DNA of 41,249 bases from Thiomicrorhabdus sp. (GCA_021648625.1 JAKISK010000006.1:1-41249), one strand, 5' to 3'. Numbered from the stretch's first letter, positions 6,914 through 15,442 are shown. Program-made: numbers and translations. Notes: generated by a model not told the origin, from the letters alone.

Positions 6914-6957
6914 ACATGCCTTAAATAATGCAGGGCATGGTGCAGGACTTACGCACC
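6914..6957 (+). repeat. Two small hairpins at the left edge of the inserted cassette
   Basis: CATGCC (6915-6920) pairs with GGCATG (6934-6939), and GGTGC (6939-6943) pairs with GCACC (6953-6957). The AGGACTTACGC between them resembles AGGACTTGCGC in the element at 17981-18211 (minus strand of 18071-18081). This may be a remnant of a mobile-element end. Confidence 0.4.
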
Positions 6958-6994
6958 GAAAATCTCGTTTGATCAAACCTTAAGGAGGTCAGTT

Positions 6995-9673
6995 ATGAGC
7001 GCAGACTTGAAGACACAAAATATAAAATATACTAAGGCCAAATTTTGGAAATGCGCTTTGCAAGTTAATCCTGCGGGTTATGTTAAATATCGTGGTCAAG
7101 GGCAATCCTTATCGGAAGCCGATTATAACCAGCAACTTTTAGATGCCTGTATCGATTCTGATATTTCTGTAATTGGGTTGGCCGACCATGGCAATGTGGA
7201 CGGAGTTGATGCAATTCGTAACCTGTTTTCCAGCAAAAATATTATTGTGTTCCCTGGTTTTGAAATTGCATCCAGTGAAAAAATACACTTTGTCTGTTTG
7301 TTTGATGAGAATACGACATCACAGCAGTTGGAGCGAATTTTAGGAAAGCTAGATTTACTAGACCCTGAAGATGGTATTCGTCCTTCAGGTCTCAGTGCTG
7401 TGAAACTTATTGAGGAGGTCAGTGACCAAAATGGTTTTATTTATGCCGCGCACTGCACAAATAAGAGTGGCTTACTTAAGGCAAAAATGGATCATATTTG
7501 GAAACATCCAAAACTTAAAGCGGCGCAAATTTCTGGAAGTATTGATGATTTAAGTGATGTTGAGAATGGTTTTTACCGTCAGGTATTCCTTAATAAAAAC
7601 CCTGCTTATACTAGAGAACGCCCTATGGCCGCCATTAATGCAAAAGATGTCGAGGCACCTGAGACAATCAAAAAAAAATCAGCGTCTTGTCTGATAAAAA
7701 TGACCAAGCCAAGTTTCTCTGCATTTAAACAAGCTTTTTTAGATCCAGAGTCTAGAGTGAGATTAAACTCAGATGTACCAGAAAGTTATTTTTCAGCGAT
7801 TGAATCAATCCGCTTTATAGGAGGCTATCTTGATGAACTTGACATTGAATTCTCTGATCATTTAAACGCGGTAATTGGTGGGCGGGGTACGGGTAAGTCC
7901 ACTCTATTAGAGTGTATTCGTTTTGCGATGGATTTAAGACCGTTTGGTAAAAATGCACAAAAACAGCATGATGAAATTATTAAAGAAAATTTAGGCAAAG
8001 AAAAAGGCATGGTCGAGATGCGTATTCGTTCAAGCGCCATGAATGGGCGGCTCTTTACTGTGTCTAGGCGTTATAGTGAGCAAACGGTCGTCAAAAATGA
8101 GAATGGAGAGCTATCTCCGCATTCGGTAAAGAATTTATTGCCCCAATTGGAAATTTTTGGACAGAACGAGATTTACGAAATGACGCAAGACACGGAAGGA
8201 AAACGTCATTTATTAAGTCGTTTTTTGGAAGGTGATCATCGTGAATATGAAGCGATTATTCAAAAAATACGAAATAAATTGACCGAAAATAGAACGGCAA
8301 TTGTTCGAGCATACGACAATAAAGTAAACATTGAAGTGGATGTTGAACAGTTGCCTAAGTTGCAAGATCAGGTGAGCCAGTTTCAATCTTTGGGCATTGA
8401 AGAGAAATTGAAAGTCGTTCCTAAGTTAGAAAAAGAAAAACTGTTTTCTGTCCGTATATCAGAAGAAATAGAGAGGCTAAATAATGCATTAAATATTGTA
8501 GCTGACAGCATGCCTGATACGGAATTTTTGAGTGAATCGGTGATAAATGATTTGCCTCATAGCGCGTTATTTCGTCAACATCGAACCGTACTGGAACAAC
8601 TAAAAAACAATGTTGAATTGTTCTTAACACAATTTAAACAAGCCGTTGTTTCGGCAAACAATATTAATACACCGATTCAACAGAAATTGTTAAATGCGAT
8701 TAAATCTGAGGAATCTGTTTTAGAGGAGGCTTTTAAAAACATTCCATCTAGCCAAGGTAAGTCTGGACGGGAAATTGGTCTGGAATACCAAAAATTACTG
8801 CAAAAAATTGAGCAAATTAAGCCGAAAAAAATAACGCTAGAACAGCGCGAAAAAGTAATTACGGAATTAGAGAATGCGCGTAAGAAACTCTTGACAGAGT
8901 TAAGTGAAGCTCAGGCAAGTAGATCGTCCAAACTGCAAAGAGAAGTGAAAAAACTTAACAAAAAATTGTTGGGTAAATTGAAATTAACCATTGATACTGA
9001 AGGAGATAGAGAGCCTTTGGTTCAAATTCTGAAAGAAAGTCGATTGGAAGGCGTGGGTGAAAAGCGTTTGATTTGGGTGCGCGAGGGTGATTTTTCTCCG
9101 GCGAATTTATCCGCAACCATTCGCCAAGGAGAAGGTGCTTTAAAGAGCCAGCAATGGGAAGTTGTACCGATGGTTGCTGCGGCTCTTACAAATCTGTCTT
9201 TGAAGCGGTTACTGGAATTGGATGAAGTTGAACTGCCAGATACGATTAAAATGGAACTTAATGTTGCGCATGGTGAAGCGACTGAAAACTATCGCGAGCT
9301 AGAGAGGCTTTCTACGGGTCAACAATGCACTGCAATTTTACATTTATTGCTGTTAGATAACCAAGACCCTTTGATCTTGGATCAACCAGAAGATAATCTT
9401 GATAATGCTTTTATTGCAGACCGTATTGTCTCTGAGTTACGTGCGGCCAAAATTGCTCGGCAGTTCTTGTTTGCAACACATAATGCAAACATCCCAGTTT
9501 TTGGTGATGCAGAATGGATTGGAGTTTTTAATGTTGTTGATGGAAAGGGTACCATTCCTGAAAAACAGCAAGGGGCAATTGATCAACCTGTGATACAAAA
9601 ACTGGCCGCAGATATCTTAGAAGGTGGTAAAAATGCATTTAACCAGCGTCGTGAAAAGTACGGTTTTGAATAA
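6995..9673 (+). CDS. PHP-domain / SMC-like ABC ATPase (TrlF-like)
   Basis: An 892-residue protein. The N-terminal third is a PHP-type phosphoesterase domain: GLADHGNVDG (61-70), VFPGFEIAS (85-93), AAHCT (151-155). The usual first metal motif (H-x-H) reads ALQVN, with both histidines replaced. The ATPase half has Walker A GGRGTGKST (295-303), a long charged, coiled-coil-like middle (about 420-700), the ABC signature LSTGQQ (772-777), Walker B LILDQPEDNLD (793-803) and the switch histidine in FATHNAN (His829). This layout fits the TrlF/RecN-like family often met in defence islands. The Shine-Dalgarno is a perfect AAGGAGGT five bases from ATG. It is followed 21 bases later by the AlbA gene, so the two form an operon. 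The function is unproven. Confidence 0.85.
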   Translation: MSADLKTQNIKYTKAKFWKCALQVNPAGYVKYRGQGQSLSEADYNQQLLDACIDSDISVIGLADHGNVDGVDAIRNLFSSKNIIVFPGFEIASSEKIHFVCLFDENTTSQQLERILGKLDLLDPEDGIRPSGLSAVKLIEEVSDQNGFIYAAHCTNKSGLLKAKMDHIWKHPKLKAAQISGSIDDLSDVENGFYRQVFLNKNPAYTRERPMAAINAKDVEAPETIKKKSASCLIKMTKPSFSAFKQAFLDPESRVRLNSDVPESYFSAIESIRFIGGYLDELDIEFSDHLNAVIGGRGTGKSTLLECIRFAMDLRPFGKNAQKQHDEIIKENLGKEKGMVEMRIRSSAMNGRLFTVSRRYSEQTVVKNENGELSPHSVKNLLPQLEIFGQNEIYEMTQDTEGKRHLLSRFLEGDHREYEAIIQKIRNKLTENRTAIVRAYDNKVNIEVDVEQLPKLQDQVSQFQSLGIEEKLKVVPKLEKEKLFSVRISEEIERLNNALNIVADSMPDTEFLSESVINDLPHSALFRQHRTVLEQLKNNVELFLTQFKQAVVSANNINTPIQQKLLNAIKSEESVLEEAFKNIPSSQGKSGREIGLEYQKLLQKIEQIKPKKITLEQREKVITELENARKKLLTELSEAQASRSSKLQREVKKLNKKLLGKLKLTIDTEGDREPLVQILKESRLEGVGEKRLIWVREGDFSPANLSATIRQGEGALKSQQWEVVPMVAAALTNLSLKRLLELDEVELPDTIKMELNVAHGEATENYRELERLSTGQQCTAILHLLLLDNQDPLILDQPEDNLDNAFIADRIVSELRAAKIARQFLFATHNANIPVFGDAEWIGVFNVVDGKGTIPEKQQGAIDQPVIQKLAADILEGGKNAFNQRREKYGFE

Positions 9674-9694
9674 ATATGTTAAAAAGGAGGGCTT

Positions 9695-10942
9695 ATGCTT
9701 AAATCCGATTTATTAGAAATTATTGCTAATGGAGAAAATTCAGGCGTTGAGTTTAAGCGTGACGATGTTCGTGCTGAACAAATAGCGAAAGAAGTGGTTG
9801 CTATGGCTAATCTTAAAGGCGGGATATTGTTGTTGGGTGTGGAAGATGATGGCTCTGTTACTGGCATTCAAAGAGAAAATTTTGAAGAATGGATAATGGA
9901 TGGTGTTTTTGCCGCAAAGGTGCACCCTATGATGTTGCCTTTTTATGAAGAGGTGAGCGTTGAGAAGGGTTGCCGTGTGGCAATTATTTCTTTCTCTCAA
10001 GGAACAAGTAAGCCTTATGTTGTGAGGCATAATGGTAGAGAAGATGTTTATATTAGAGTTGGTACGACTTCCCGATTAGCAACTCGTGAACAGCAAGCAA
10101 GGTTATTTGAAAGTGGTGGTATTCTTCATACTGAGTTATTGCCTGTAGCAGGGAGTTCTTATTCTTCGTTAAATGCAGAACGTTTAGAAGATTATCTTTC
10201 AAACCTCATTCGTGACCCTGATGTGCCCACGGATGAAAAGAGTTGGATTCAGCGTTTAATGGGACTAGGGTATATGGTGGAAGGCGCAGGTGATAAGGTG
10301 GTATGCACGATTGCGGGTCTTGTGTTATTTGGTAACTCACCTAGAAAATATCTGCGTCAAGCGGGTATTCGTATTATCGTGTTTGACGGTAAAGATAAGG
10401 CGTATCAGGCGTTATTAGATGATGTTTTAGACAGTCCTATGGTTGGGCTGTGGCGTTTAGATGATTCAGGGCGGCGGGAATTAGCGAGTGTTGACTTGGG
10501 TATTATTGAACGTTTTATCGATAAAATAGAGCCTTTTATTAGCGAAGAATCTAGTGAAATTGATGAAGATTTTAGGCGTGCCAAAACTTGGCATTATCCA
10601 AGAGAAGCTGTACGTGAGCTGATGATTAATGCGCTGGTTCATCGTGACTGGACGCGATCTGTGGATATTGAAATAAGTGTTTATTCAAATCGGTTGGAGG
10701 TGACAAGCCCTGGTGCTTTGCAAAATTCTATGACGATTGAAAAAATGCTGGCAGGTCAGCGTTCTCCTAGAAATCCATTAATAGTAGAGGTTCTTAGAGA
10801 TTATGGCTATGTGGATGCCCGAGGTATGGGGGTAAGAACAAAAATTGTTCCATTAATGAAATCGGTTAATCAGACAGAGCCTGTATTTGAATTGACTGAT
10901 GATTACTTAAAAACCATTTTATATAGAAAATTAGTGGAATAA
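9695..10942 (+). CDS. AlbA-type (Schlafen-like) DNA/RNA-binding protein with C-terminal GHKL-like ATP-binding domain
   Basis: A 415-residue protein. Residues 8-130 form an AlbA_2/Schlafen-type module (SGVEFKRDDVRAEQIAKEVVAMANLKGGILLLGVEDDGSVTG, then DVYIRVGTTSRLAT). Residues 300-385 match the HATPase_c_4 region of RecG-like regulators: PREAVRELMINALVHRDWT (302-320), SNRLEVTSPG (331-340), and ARGMGVRT (375-382). Proteins of this type are called transcriptional regulators or ATP-binding proteins and also occur in defence loci. A strong AAGGAGG sits five bases before the ATG. It follows the PHP-ATPase by 21 bases and is probably its partner. A piece of the interspersed repeat starts a few bases after its stop codon. 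Confidence 0.85.
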   Translation: MLKSDLLEIIANGENSGVEFKRDDVRAEQIAKEVVAMANLKGGILLLGVEDDGSVTGIQRENFEEWIMDGVFAAKVHPMMLPFYEEVSVEKGCRVAIISFSQGTSKPYVVRHNGREDVYIRVGTTSRLATREQQARLFESGGILHTELLPVAGSSYSSLNAERLEDYLSNLIRDPDVPTDEKSWIQRLMGLGYMVEGAGDKVVCTIAGLVLFGNSPRKYLRQAGIRIIVFDGKDKAYQALLDDVLDSPMVGLWRLDDSGRRELASVDLGIIERFIDKIEPFISEESSEIDEDFRRAKTWHYPREAVRELMINALVHRDWTRSVDIEISVYSNRLEVTSPGALQNSMTIEKMLAGQRSPRNPLIVEVLRDYGYVDARGMGVRTKIVPLMKSVNQTEPVFELTDDYLKTILYRKLVE

Positions 10943-10944
10943 AC

Positions 10945-10968
10945 GTACTTTCTATCTGGATATTAGGG
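10945..10968 (+). repeat. Fragment of the repeat-B end at the right edge of the cassette
   Basis: CGTAC is followed by TTTCTATCTGGATATTAGGG (10949-10968), which matches TTTCTATCTGGGGATTAGGG at 18182-18201 at 18 of 20 positions, with CGTA also preceding it there. It begins three bases past the AlbA stop and marks the boundary between the cassette and the glycosyltransferase gene. Confidence 0.6.
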
Positions 10969-11054
10969 TATGAGTTATGTTTTTCAATAAAACAGAGCTT
11001 GAATTCAAATTATAAAATCCCCCCCCCTTCTTTCTAGGTATATTTTTAATTTCT

Positions 11055-12647
11055 ATGAATACAAACATCAATACACCCTCTTTTTTTACAGCCTTAACCA
11101 CCTTTTGGGCAGAATGCTCATGGCATGAGAAGGTGTTGTTGCTGGCGTTTATGCTGTTAAAGCTGGTGCTGGTGTTTCAGGTGCCTTTAACGGGCGATGA
11201 GGCCTATTTTATTCTTTGGGGGCAGTCGCTGGAGTTGGGGTATTACGATCATCCGCCCACGGTGGGCTGGGTGTTGTATGTGCTGAATGGATTTGGCACG
11301 GGGGTGGGCGATCATCTGTTGGTCTATCGTTCGTTTGCTTATGTTGCCGCCCTTGTGATTGCGTATTTGTTGGTTCAAACCTTGCAGTTTTATCCGAACA
11401 TTCAATCCAAAACCGCTTTTTATGTGGCGTTTGCCTTTTTAGTCTCGCCCATTTCGTTGATGTTTGTGGTGACCGCCAATGATACCGTTTTGGTCTTTTT
11501 TGCGGTGGTGGCGTTCTATTTTTACGCCAAGGCATTGGCAAAACCGACCTTGTTAAATGCGCTGTTAGCGGGGGTATTTTTAGGGTTGGCGTTTTTGTCT
11601 AAATACTTTGCGGCGTTTATGTTGATCGGGTTGTTTTTATACAGCCTGATTTATATACGTCAATATGGTTGGAAATTGTTGGCGGTGATGAGCGCGGTGA
11701 TTTTGTTGTTTGTGGCGGAAAACCTCTATTTTAATGCTACGAATTGCTGGAATAATATTCTGTTTAATTTCTTTTCCCGAACCACAGGCAGCCAGTTTGA
11801 AATAGGCAATGTGCTTTCGTATTTGGTGATGATTTTGGCGTTGTTGTCTCCGTTAGGGGTGTTTTACTGGATTAAATCGTTTAAAAAAGATCAAGATTCT
11901 ACCGCGAAAGAAAATTTTACCCCCCCCCTATTAAAGCAGGTGTTGTTTGCTACGGTACCGTTGTTGTTGATATTGTTGTTGGTGAGCTTTACCAATCCGG
12001 TCGGCTTGCACTGGCCACTGTTGTCCGTAACCTTGTTGTACCTTCTGTATGTTCGACTCTCGCCCGAGCGGTTACGCAAGCTGGTTTTATTTAATGGGTA
12101 CAGCGCGTTGGTGTTGGGAGCGGTTTTATTGTTGGCGTTATCACGGGTGAATCAGTTGGTTCCAGCGTCGCAAAAACACCATGTGGCGGTCTACACTCAG
12201 CCTGAAAAAGTGTGCGCACAACTGCCTAAAGGAAGGGTGTTTACCTTGGGGTACAGTTCACAAGCGGTGCTGTCGTATCATTGTCAAAATGATGAAATTC
12301 ATGTGTTTATGAGTACCTCTAAATTTGGCCGTGAGGACGATAAAAAAACCAATTTTAAGGCGATGGATGGGCAGGCCTTAACCCTTTTTGTACCGCATAA
12401 AAAAGAGCTTAAAAAATTACAACCGTTTTTTTCCAGTCTACAAATTAAGCCATTTAAGGTGGGTGAGGGGGTCACGTATTATAGGGTGACAGGACAAAAC
12501 TTTGATTACGATACCTATCGAGAAAAGATATTAACCGTGGTGAACGAACAGTTTTATACCCCCCCCGAGTGGTTTCCTAAGATAGCCGAGTGGTTAGGTG
12601 TTGAGGGGTGTGGGTTTAAAACTCAGTATGGGTTTAAGGAGGAATAG
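11055..12647 (+). CDS. GT39/ArnT-like integral membrane glycosyltransferase (candidate D-arabinofuranosyltransferase)
   Basis: A 530-residue protein with about ten hydrophobic helices. The N-terminal catalytic loop is GDEAYFILWGQSLELGYYDHPP (acidic pair Asp48-Glu49), typical of GT-C enzymes of the PMT_2/ArnT type that take sugars from polyprenyl phosphate on the periplasmic side. The C-terminal ~190 residues are soluble. It would naturally follow the UbiA-DUF212 pair if the PHP-ATPase/AlbA cassette were removed, so it may use the polyprenyl-phosphate-arabinose made here; the acceptor (pilin, LPS or other) cannot be read. C-runs of 9 (11920-11928) and 8 (12559-12566) bases lie in the coding sequence. 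The ATG has no strong Shine-Dalgarno. Confidence 0.83.
   Translation: MNTNINTPSFFTALTTFWAECSWHEKVLLLAFMLLKLVLVFQVPLTGDEAYFILWGQSLELGYYDHPPTVGWVLYVLNGFGTGVGDHLLVYRSFAYVAALVIAYLLVQTLQFYPNIQSKTAFYVAFAFLVSPISLMFVVTANDTVLVFFAVVAFYFYAKALAKPTLLNALLAGVFLGLAFLSKYFAAFMLIGLFLYSLIYIRQYGWKLLAVMSAVILLFVAENLYFNATNCWNNILFNFFSRTTGSQFEIGNVLSYLVMILALLSPLGVFYWIKSFKKDQDSTAKENFTPPLLKQVLFATVPLLLILLLVSFTNPVGLHWPLLSVTLLYLLYVRLSPERLRKLVLFNGYSALVLGAVLLLALSRVNQLVPASQKHHVAVYTQPEKVCAQLPKGRVFTLGYSSQAVLSYHCQNDEIHVFMSTSKFGREDDKKTNFKAMDGQALTLFVPHKKELKKLQPFFSSLQIKPFKVGEGVTYYRVTGQNFDYDTYREKILTVVNEQFYTPPEWFPKIAEWLGVEGCGFKTQYGFKEE
11915..11928. repeat. G/C homopolymer motif inside the glycosyltransferase gene
   Basis: ATTTTAC followed by C (nine C at 11920-11928); on the minus strand this is nine G followed by TAAAATTTTC. 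It matches the recurrent motif of this window and is a potential slippage site about midway in the gene. Confidence 0.85.
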
Positions 12648-12663
12648 GGGGGGGGTAAAATTT
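12647..12663 (+). repeat. G-tract motif overlapping a stop codon
   Basis: Nine G (12647-12655) begin with the last base of the TAG stop codon and are followed by TAAAATTT. This is the clearest intergenic example of the recurrent G(6-10)TAAAATTT motif. Confidence 0.85.
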
Positions 12664-12713
12664 AATGAACCGCCTGTATACGGTTCAGGTTAATTGCGAC
12701 AGGCATTAAATTT
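12658..12713. terminator. Hairpin between convergent glycosyltransferase and OmpA-like genes
   Basis: AAATTTAATG (12658-12667) pairs with CATTAAATTT (12704-12713), with inner CCTGT/ACAGG pairing and a nested GAACCG/CGGTTC stem. The right arm overlaps the stop of the OmpA-like gene. It probably acts as a terminator for one or both directions; there is no long T tract. Confidence 0.5.
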
Positions 12714-13350
12714 CACTGATTAAAAAGGTGACTCTGCGGTTTTGTTGTTTTCCCTCTGGCGTAGCATTACTGGCGATGGGACGTTCTTCTCCATAGCCGT
12801 AGGTTTTAATTCGATCTCGAGTGATGCCGTTGTCCATGAGGTAGAAGGCGATATTTTTTGCACGATTTTCAGACAGTTGTTGGTTGTAGCCTTGCGTGCC
12901 ATCCGAATCGGTATGCCCTTCTATGTGAACTTTGGTGGCGGGGTGATCTTTTAGTGTATTTAAAACGGGGGCGATACGGCTAAGTTCGTAAGGATCGAGT
13001 TCGGCAGAGCCAGAGCGAAAATTTACGTTTTTAACGTTAATTTGAACAAATTCTTGGTCGCCTATTTTAACGGCTTCCACATCGGTGTTAGGGTCGTTAG
13101 CGGTGTCTTTATTTACTTGCTCAAATACGGAACGAGCCGTGTAACCCGTTAATGCACCAATGGCGACTTTAGCGACGTTGTTGTCAACACCGAGTGCATT
13201 GGCGGCTAGCACGCCTCCAATGGCGGCAACAACGGTAACGGCATTTTTATCGGTTTCTCGGGTTTGACCTGTATTGCTGCAAGCGGTGGTTAGCCCTAGT
13301 GTTGCAATGACGGCAACGGTTCCAATGTATTTTGAATGAAATTTAGACAT
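12706..13350 (-). CDS. OmpA-family peptidoglycan-associated lipoprotein (YiaD-like)
   Basis: A 214-residue protein with a lipoprotein signal: hydrophobic stretch and lipobox LTTAC with Cys24. A glycine-zipper-like helix (VVAAIGGVLAANALG, about 40-54) follows. The C-terminal OmpA domain includes VNFRSGSAEL, HIEGHTDSDGTQGYNQQLSENRAKNIAFYLMDNGI and the final NRRVTFLI. Such proteins sit in the outer membrane and bind the meso-DAP peptide of peptidoglycan. The gene is convergent with the glycosyltransferase gene and sits alone, separated from mgtE by about 140 bases. Confidence 0.9.
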   Translation of the reverse strand: MSKFHSKYIGTVAVIATLGLTTACSNTGQTRETDKNAVTVVAAIGGVLAANALGVDNNVAKVAIGALTGYTARSVFEQVNKDTANDPNTDVEAVKIGDQEFVQINVKNVNFRSGSAELDPYELSRIAPVLNTLKDHPATKVHIEGHTDSDGTQGYNQQLSENRAKNIAFYLMDNGITRDRIKTYGYGEERPIASNATPEGKQQNRRVTFLISEI

Positions 13351-13491
13351 GACGGTTTCTCTTTTTTAGGATTGATATTTAACCCAATAGTAAGGGTTAC
13401 TTTGGCTAAATACAAGTGGGTTAAGAGTGTTGTCATCTTTGCTTGAGACAGTGTTTTTTAAATTTTACCCCCCCTCCTTTCTTTATCATTT

Positions 13492-14850
13492 TTATAATAA
13501 CACAATGGTCGCTAAGCCTAAGAAGACGAAAAACCCTAATGAATCGGTTACGGTGGTGAGCATGAGCCCGGATGCGAGGGCGGGGTCTATTTTCATGCGT
13601 TGTAAAATGAGTGGAATCATGGCGCCTGCAATGGCGGCGACGACTAGGTTTATCATCATTGCGGTACCAAAAATGATGCTGAGCGCCCAATCTTCAAACC
13701 AAAATTGTACAGCAAGTCCAGTAAGGGTTGCCCAAATTAGACCGTTGAGCAGCCCTACGGAGGTCTCTTTGATGAGTAGGGATCGACTGTTACTTTTGGC
13801 AAGTTTTCCCGTGGCTAAGGCTCGAATAACGATGGTGGAGGTTTGTGTGCCTGCAATGCCTCCCATACTGGCAATAATGGGCATTAACACGGCGAGAGCA
13901 ACTAATTTTTCGATGGAAGCGTCAAATAGCCCAATCACCATGGAGGCAAAGATGGCGGTGAGTAGGTTTATACCAAGCCAGAAGGTTCTGCGTTTTGCGG
14001 TACGGGTGGCGGGGGCAAAAATATCATCCTCTTCATCCAGACCTGCGCTGGCCATTTGAGCGTGTTCGGCCTCTTCTCGAATGAGATCAACCACATCATC
14101 AATGGTGATTCGCCCAAGTATTTGATTGTTTTCATTGACGACAGCGGCTGAAATTAAATCGTTTTTTTCAAAAACATGCGCAACGTCTTTGGCGGATGCG
14201 TAGCTTTGGATTGCTGGGGTGTCGGTTTCGAGTACCTCTTGGACTAATTTATCCTCGTCGTTCACCAGTAAGCTGGTTAGCTTTAAGGTGCCTACATAAT
14301 GGTCATCACGGTCGCGCACAAATAGCTCGGCGGTACTGTCGGGCAGTTCACCCAGTTTGCGTAAGTAACGTAAAACAACCTCTAGTGTAATATCTGCACG
14401 AATGGTAATAAAATCCATGCTCATTAAACCACCGGCGGTATCTTCAGGATAGCTTAAGGCGGTTTCGACGGCAATTCGTTCAACGGGTTCAAGCGAATCA
14501 AGTAGGGCTTGTTTGGCGCTGGGTTCCAGAGACTGTGCAATGTCGGTAATATCATCGGCTTCTAAGTCGTCGGTGATTTTAGTGAGCTCATGGGTTTGTA
14601 GCGACTCTAAAAGCTTGGCACGTACTTCGTCATTGGTGTGGGTAAGAATTTCGCCTTGTTGTTCACTGTTTAAGCACTCCCATAATATTTGACGCTCTTT
14701 AGGGGGGGTAGATTCTAGCAGTTCTGCAATTTCTTCAGGCACCAGAGATGAAAGCAGGTCGGATACCTGATTAAAGTGCTGATTTTCAACGGCTTGTAGA
14801 AGTTGTTCTGCGAGTTTACTGTTTTCAATAACAGAGTGGCGTATTGGCAT
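13492..14850 (-). CDS. mgtE: Magnesium transporter MgtE
   Basis: A 452-residue protein with the complete MgtE layout: N-terminal helical superfamily domain (to about 130; LLESLQTHELTKITDDLEADDITDIAQSLE), paired CBS domains (about 135-260; AGGLMSMDFITIRADITLEVVLRYLR, ILGRITIDDVVDLI), and a C-terminal five-helix membrane channel with MPIIASMGGIAGTQTSTIVIRAL. MgtE is a Mg2+-gated magnesium channel; the acidic N and CBS domains sense cytosolic Mg2+. It lies between hpf and the OmpA-like gene on the same strand. G-tracts occur just after its stop (13468-13474) and inside the gene (14702-14708). Confidence 0.95.
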   Translation of the reverse strand: MPIRHSVIENSKLAEQLLQAVENQHFNQVSDLLSSLVPEEIAELLESTPPKERQILWECLNSEQQGEILTHTNDEVRAKLLESLQTHELTKITDDLEADDITDIAQSLEPSAKQALLDSLEPVERIAVETALSYPEDTAGGLMSMDFITIRADITLEVVLRYLRKLGELPDSTAELFVRDRDDHYVGTLKLTSLLVNDEDKLVQEVLETDTPAIQSYASAKDVAHVFEKNDLISAAVVNENNQILGRITIDDVVDLIREEAEHAQMASAGLDEEDDIFAPATRTAKRRTFWLGINLLTAIFASMVIGLFDASIEKLVALAVLMPIIASMGGIAGTQTSTIVIRALATGKLAKSNSRSLLIKETSVGLLNGLIWATLTGLAVQFWFEDWALSIIFGTAMMINLVVAAIAGAMIPLILQRMKIDPALASGLMLTTVTDSLGFFVFLGLATIVLL

Positions 14851-14941
14851 GTTTATTACCTGAACAAAGGATTAACGTAGTGTTCTATTGTAGCAGGAGA
14901 AGGGGGTGAGAAAGGAGAGAGAGGGGGGGGAGAAATTTTAA

Positions 14942-14970
14942 CGGCATACTTTGTTGAAAAGTGTATGCCG
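14942..14970 (-). terminator. Probable terminator downstream of hpf
   Basis: CGGCATAC (14942-14949) pairs with GTATGCCG (14963-14970). On the minus strand it is followed by TTAAAATTT, a weak U-rich tail, and then by eight C (the 14923-14930 tract). Confidence 0.6.
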
Positions 14971-14992
14971 CGTTGATGACGGTTAGCTGTGT

Positions 14993-15325
14993 TTAAGCTT
15001 CTTCTACAGCCATATTTTTTACACCACCCGATTTACGGTTGTGGTTGCTAATTTTTTCTTTGTGTTTAATGATTTGACGGTCTAGTTTGTCAATTAATCC
15101 GTCAATGGACGCATACATATCTTCTGTTTGGTTTTGTGCGAACAGATCAGCGCCAGAAACGTGTACCGTTGCTTCTGCTTTTTGCGATTTTTTTTCAACG
15201 GTAAGGATGACATGAACGTTGGTAACGTGATCAAAGTGACGTTTTAATTTTTCCATTTTTTCAGTGGTATAAGTACGAAGTGCTTCGGTGATATCTACGT
15301 GGTGACCAGTGATGTTAATTTGCAT
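14993..15325 (-). CDS. hpf: Ribosome hibernation promoting factor, short form
   Basis: A 110-residue member of the HPF/RaiA family without the long-form C-terminal dimerisation domain. It matches MQINITGHHVDITEALRTYTTEKMEKLKRHFDHVTNVHVIL at the N-terminus, with the basic patch that binds the 30S decoding region. It helps form inactive 100S ribosomes in slow growth. AAGGAGCGAT precedes the ATG. It is in its usual place downstream of lptB, but the rpoN gene that commonly lies between the two is absent here; 164 bases with an own promoter take its place. Confidence 0.93.
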   Translation of the reverse strand: MQINITGHHVDITEALRTYTTEKMEKLKRHFDHVTNVHVILTVEKKSQKAEATVHVSGADLFAQNQTEDMYASIDGLIDKLDRQIIKHKEKISNHNRKSGGVKNMAVEEA

Positions 15326-15413
15326 TATGATCGCTCCTTTATGTGATTTTTTTGGTTTGGATTGATTTTTTTAGCGGGTTTCATTGCGATAAAAAAATCA
15401 ATTCTTAAGCTCA

Positions 15414-15442
15414 ATTATACCACTGAGATTTAGCGCTAAGAT
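15414..15442 (-). promoter_or_regulatory. Probable hpf promoter
   Basis: On the minus strand TATAAT (15414-15419) is preceded at 17 bases by ATCTTA, a weak -35. A perfect 10-base palindrome TTAGCGCTAA (15430-15439) overlaps the -35 region and may be an operator. Confidence 0.45.

Noticed and set aside
6995-10942. Lack of long G-tracts in the PHP-ATPase/AlbA cassette as proof of foreign origin
   Set aside because: The region is free of G-runs of six or more, but so is a similar length of native sequence in the lpt region (about 15.0-19.7 kb), so this is not decisive.
13427-14059. Plus-strand open frame of 210 codons
   Set aside because: It lies antisense to the conserved mgtE gene and its composition (Met/Ala/Ser/Ile-rich) is what the reverse of a membrane gene gives.
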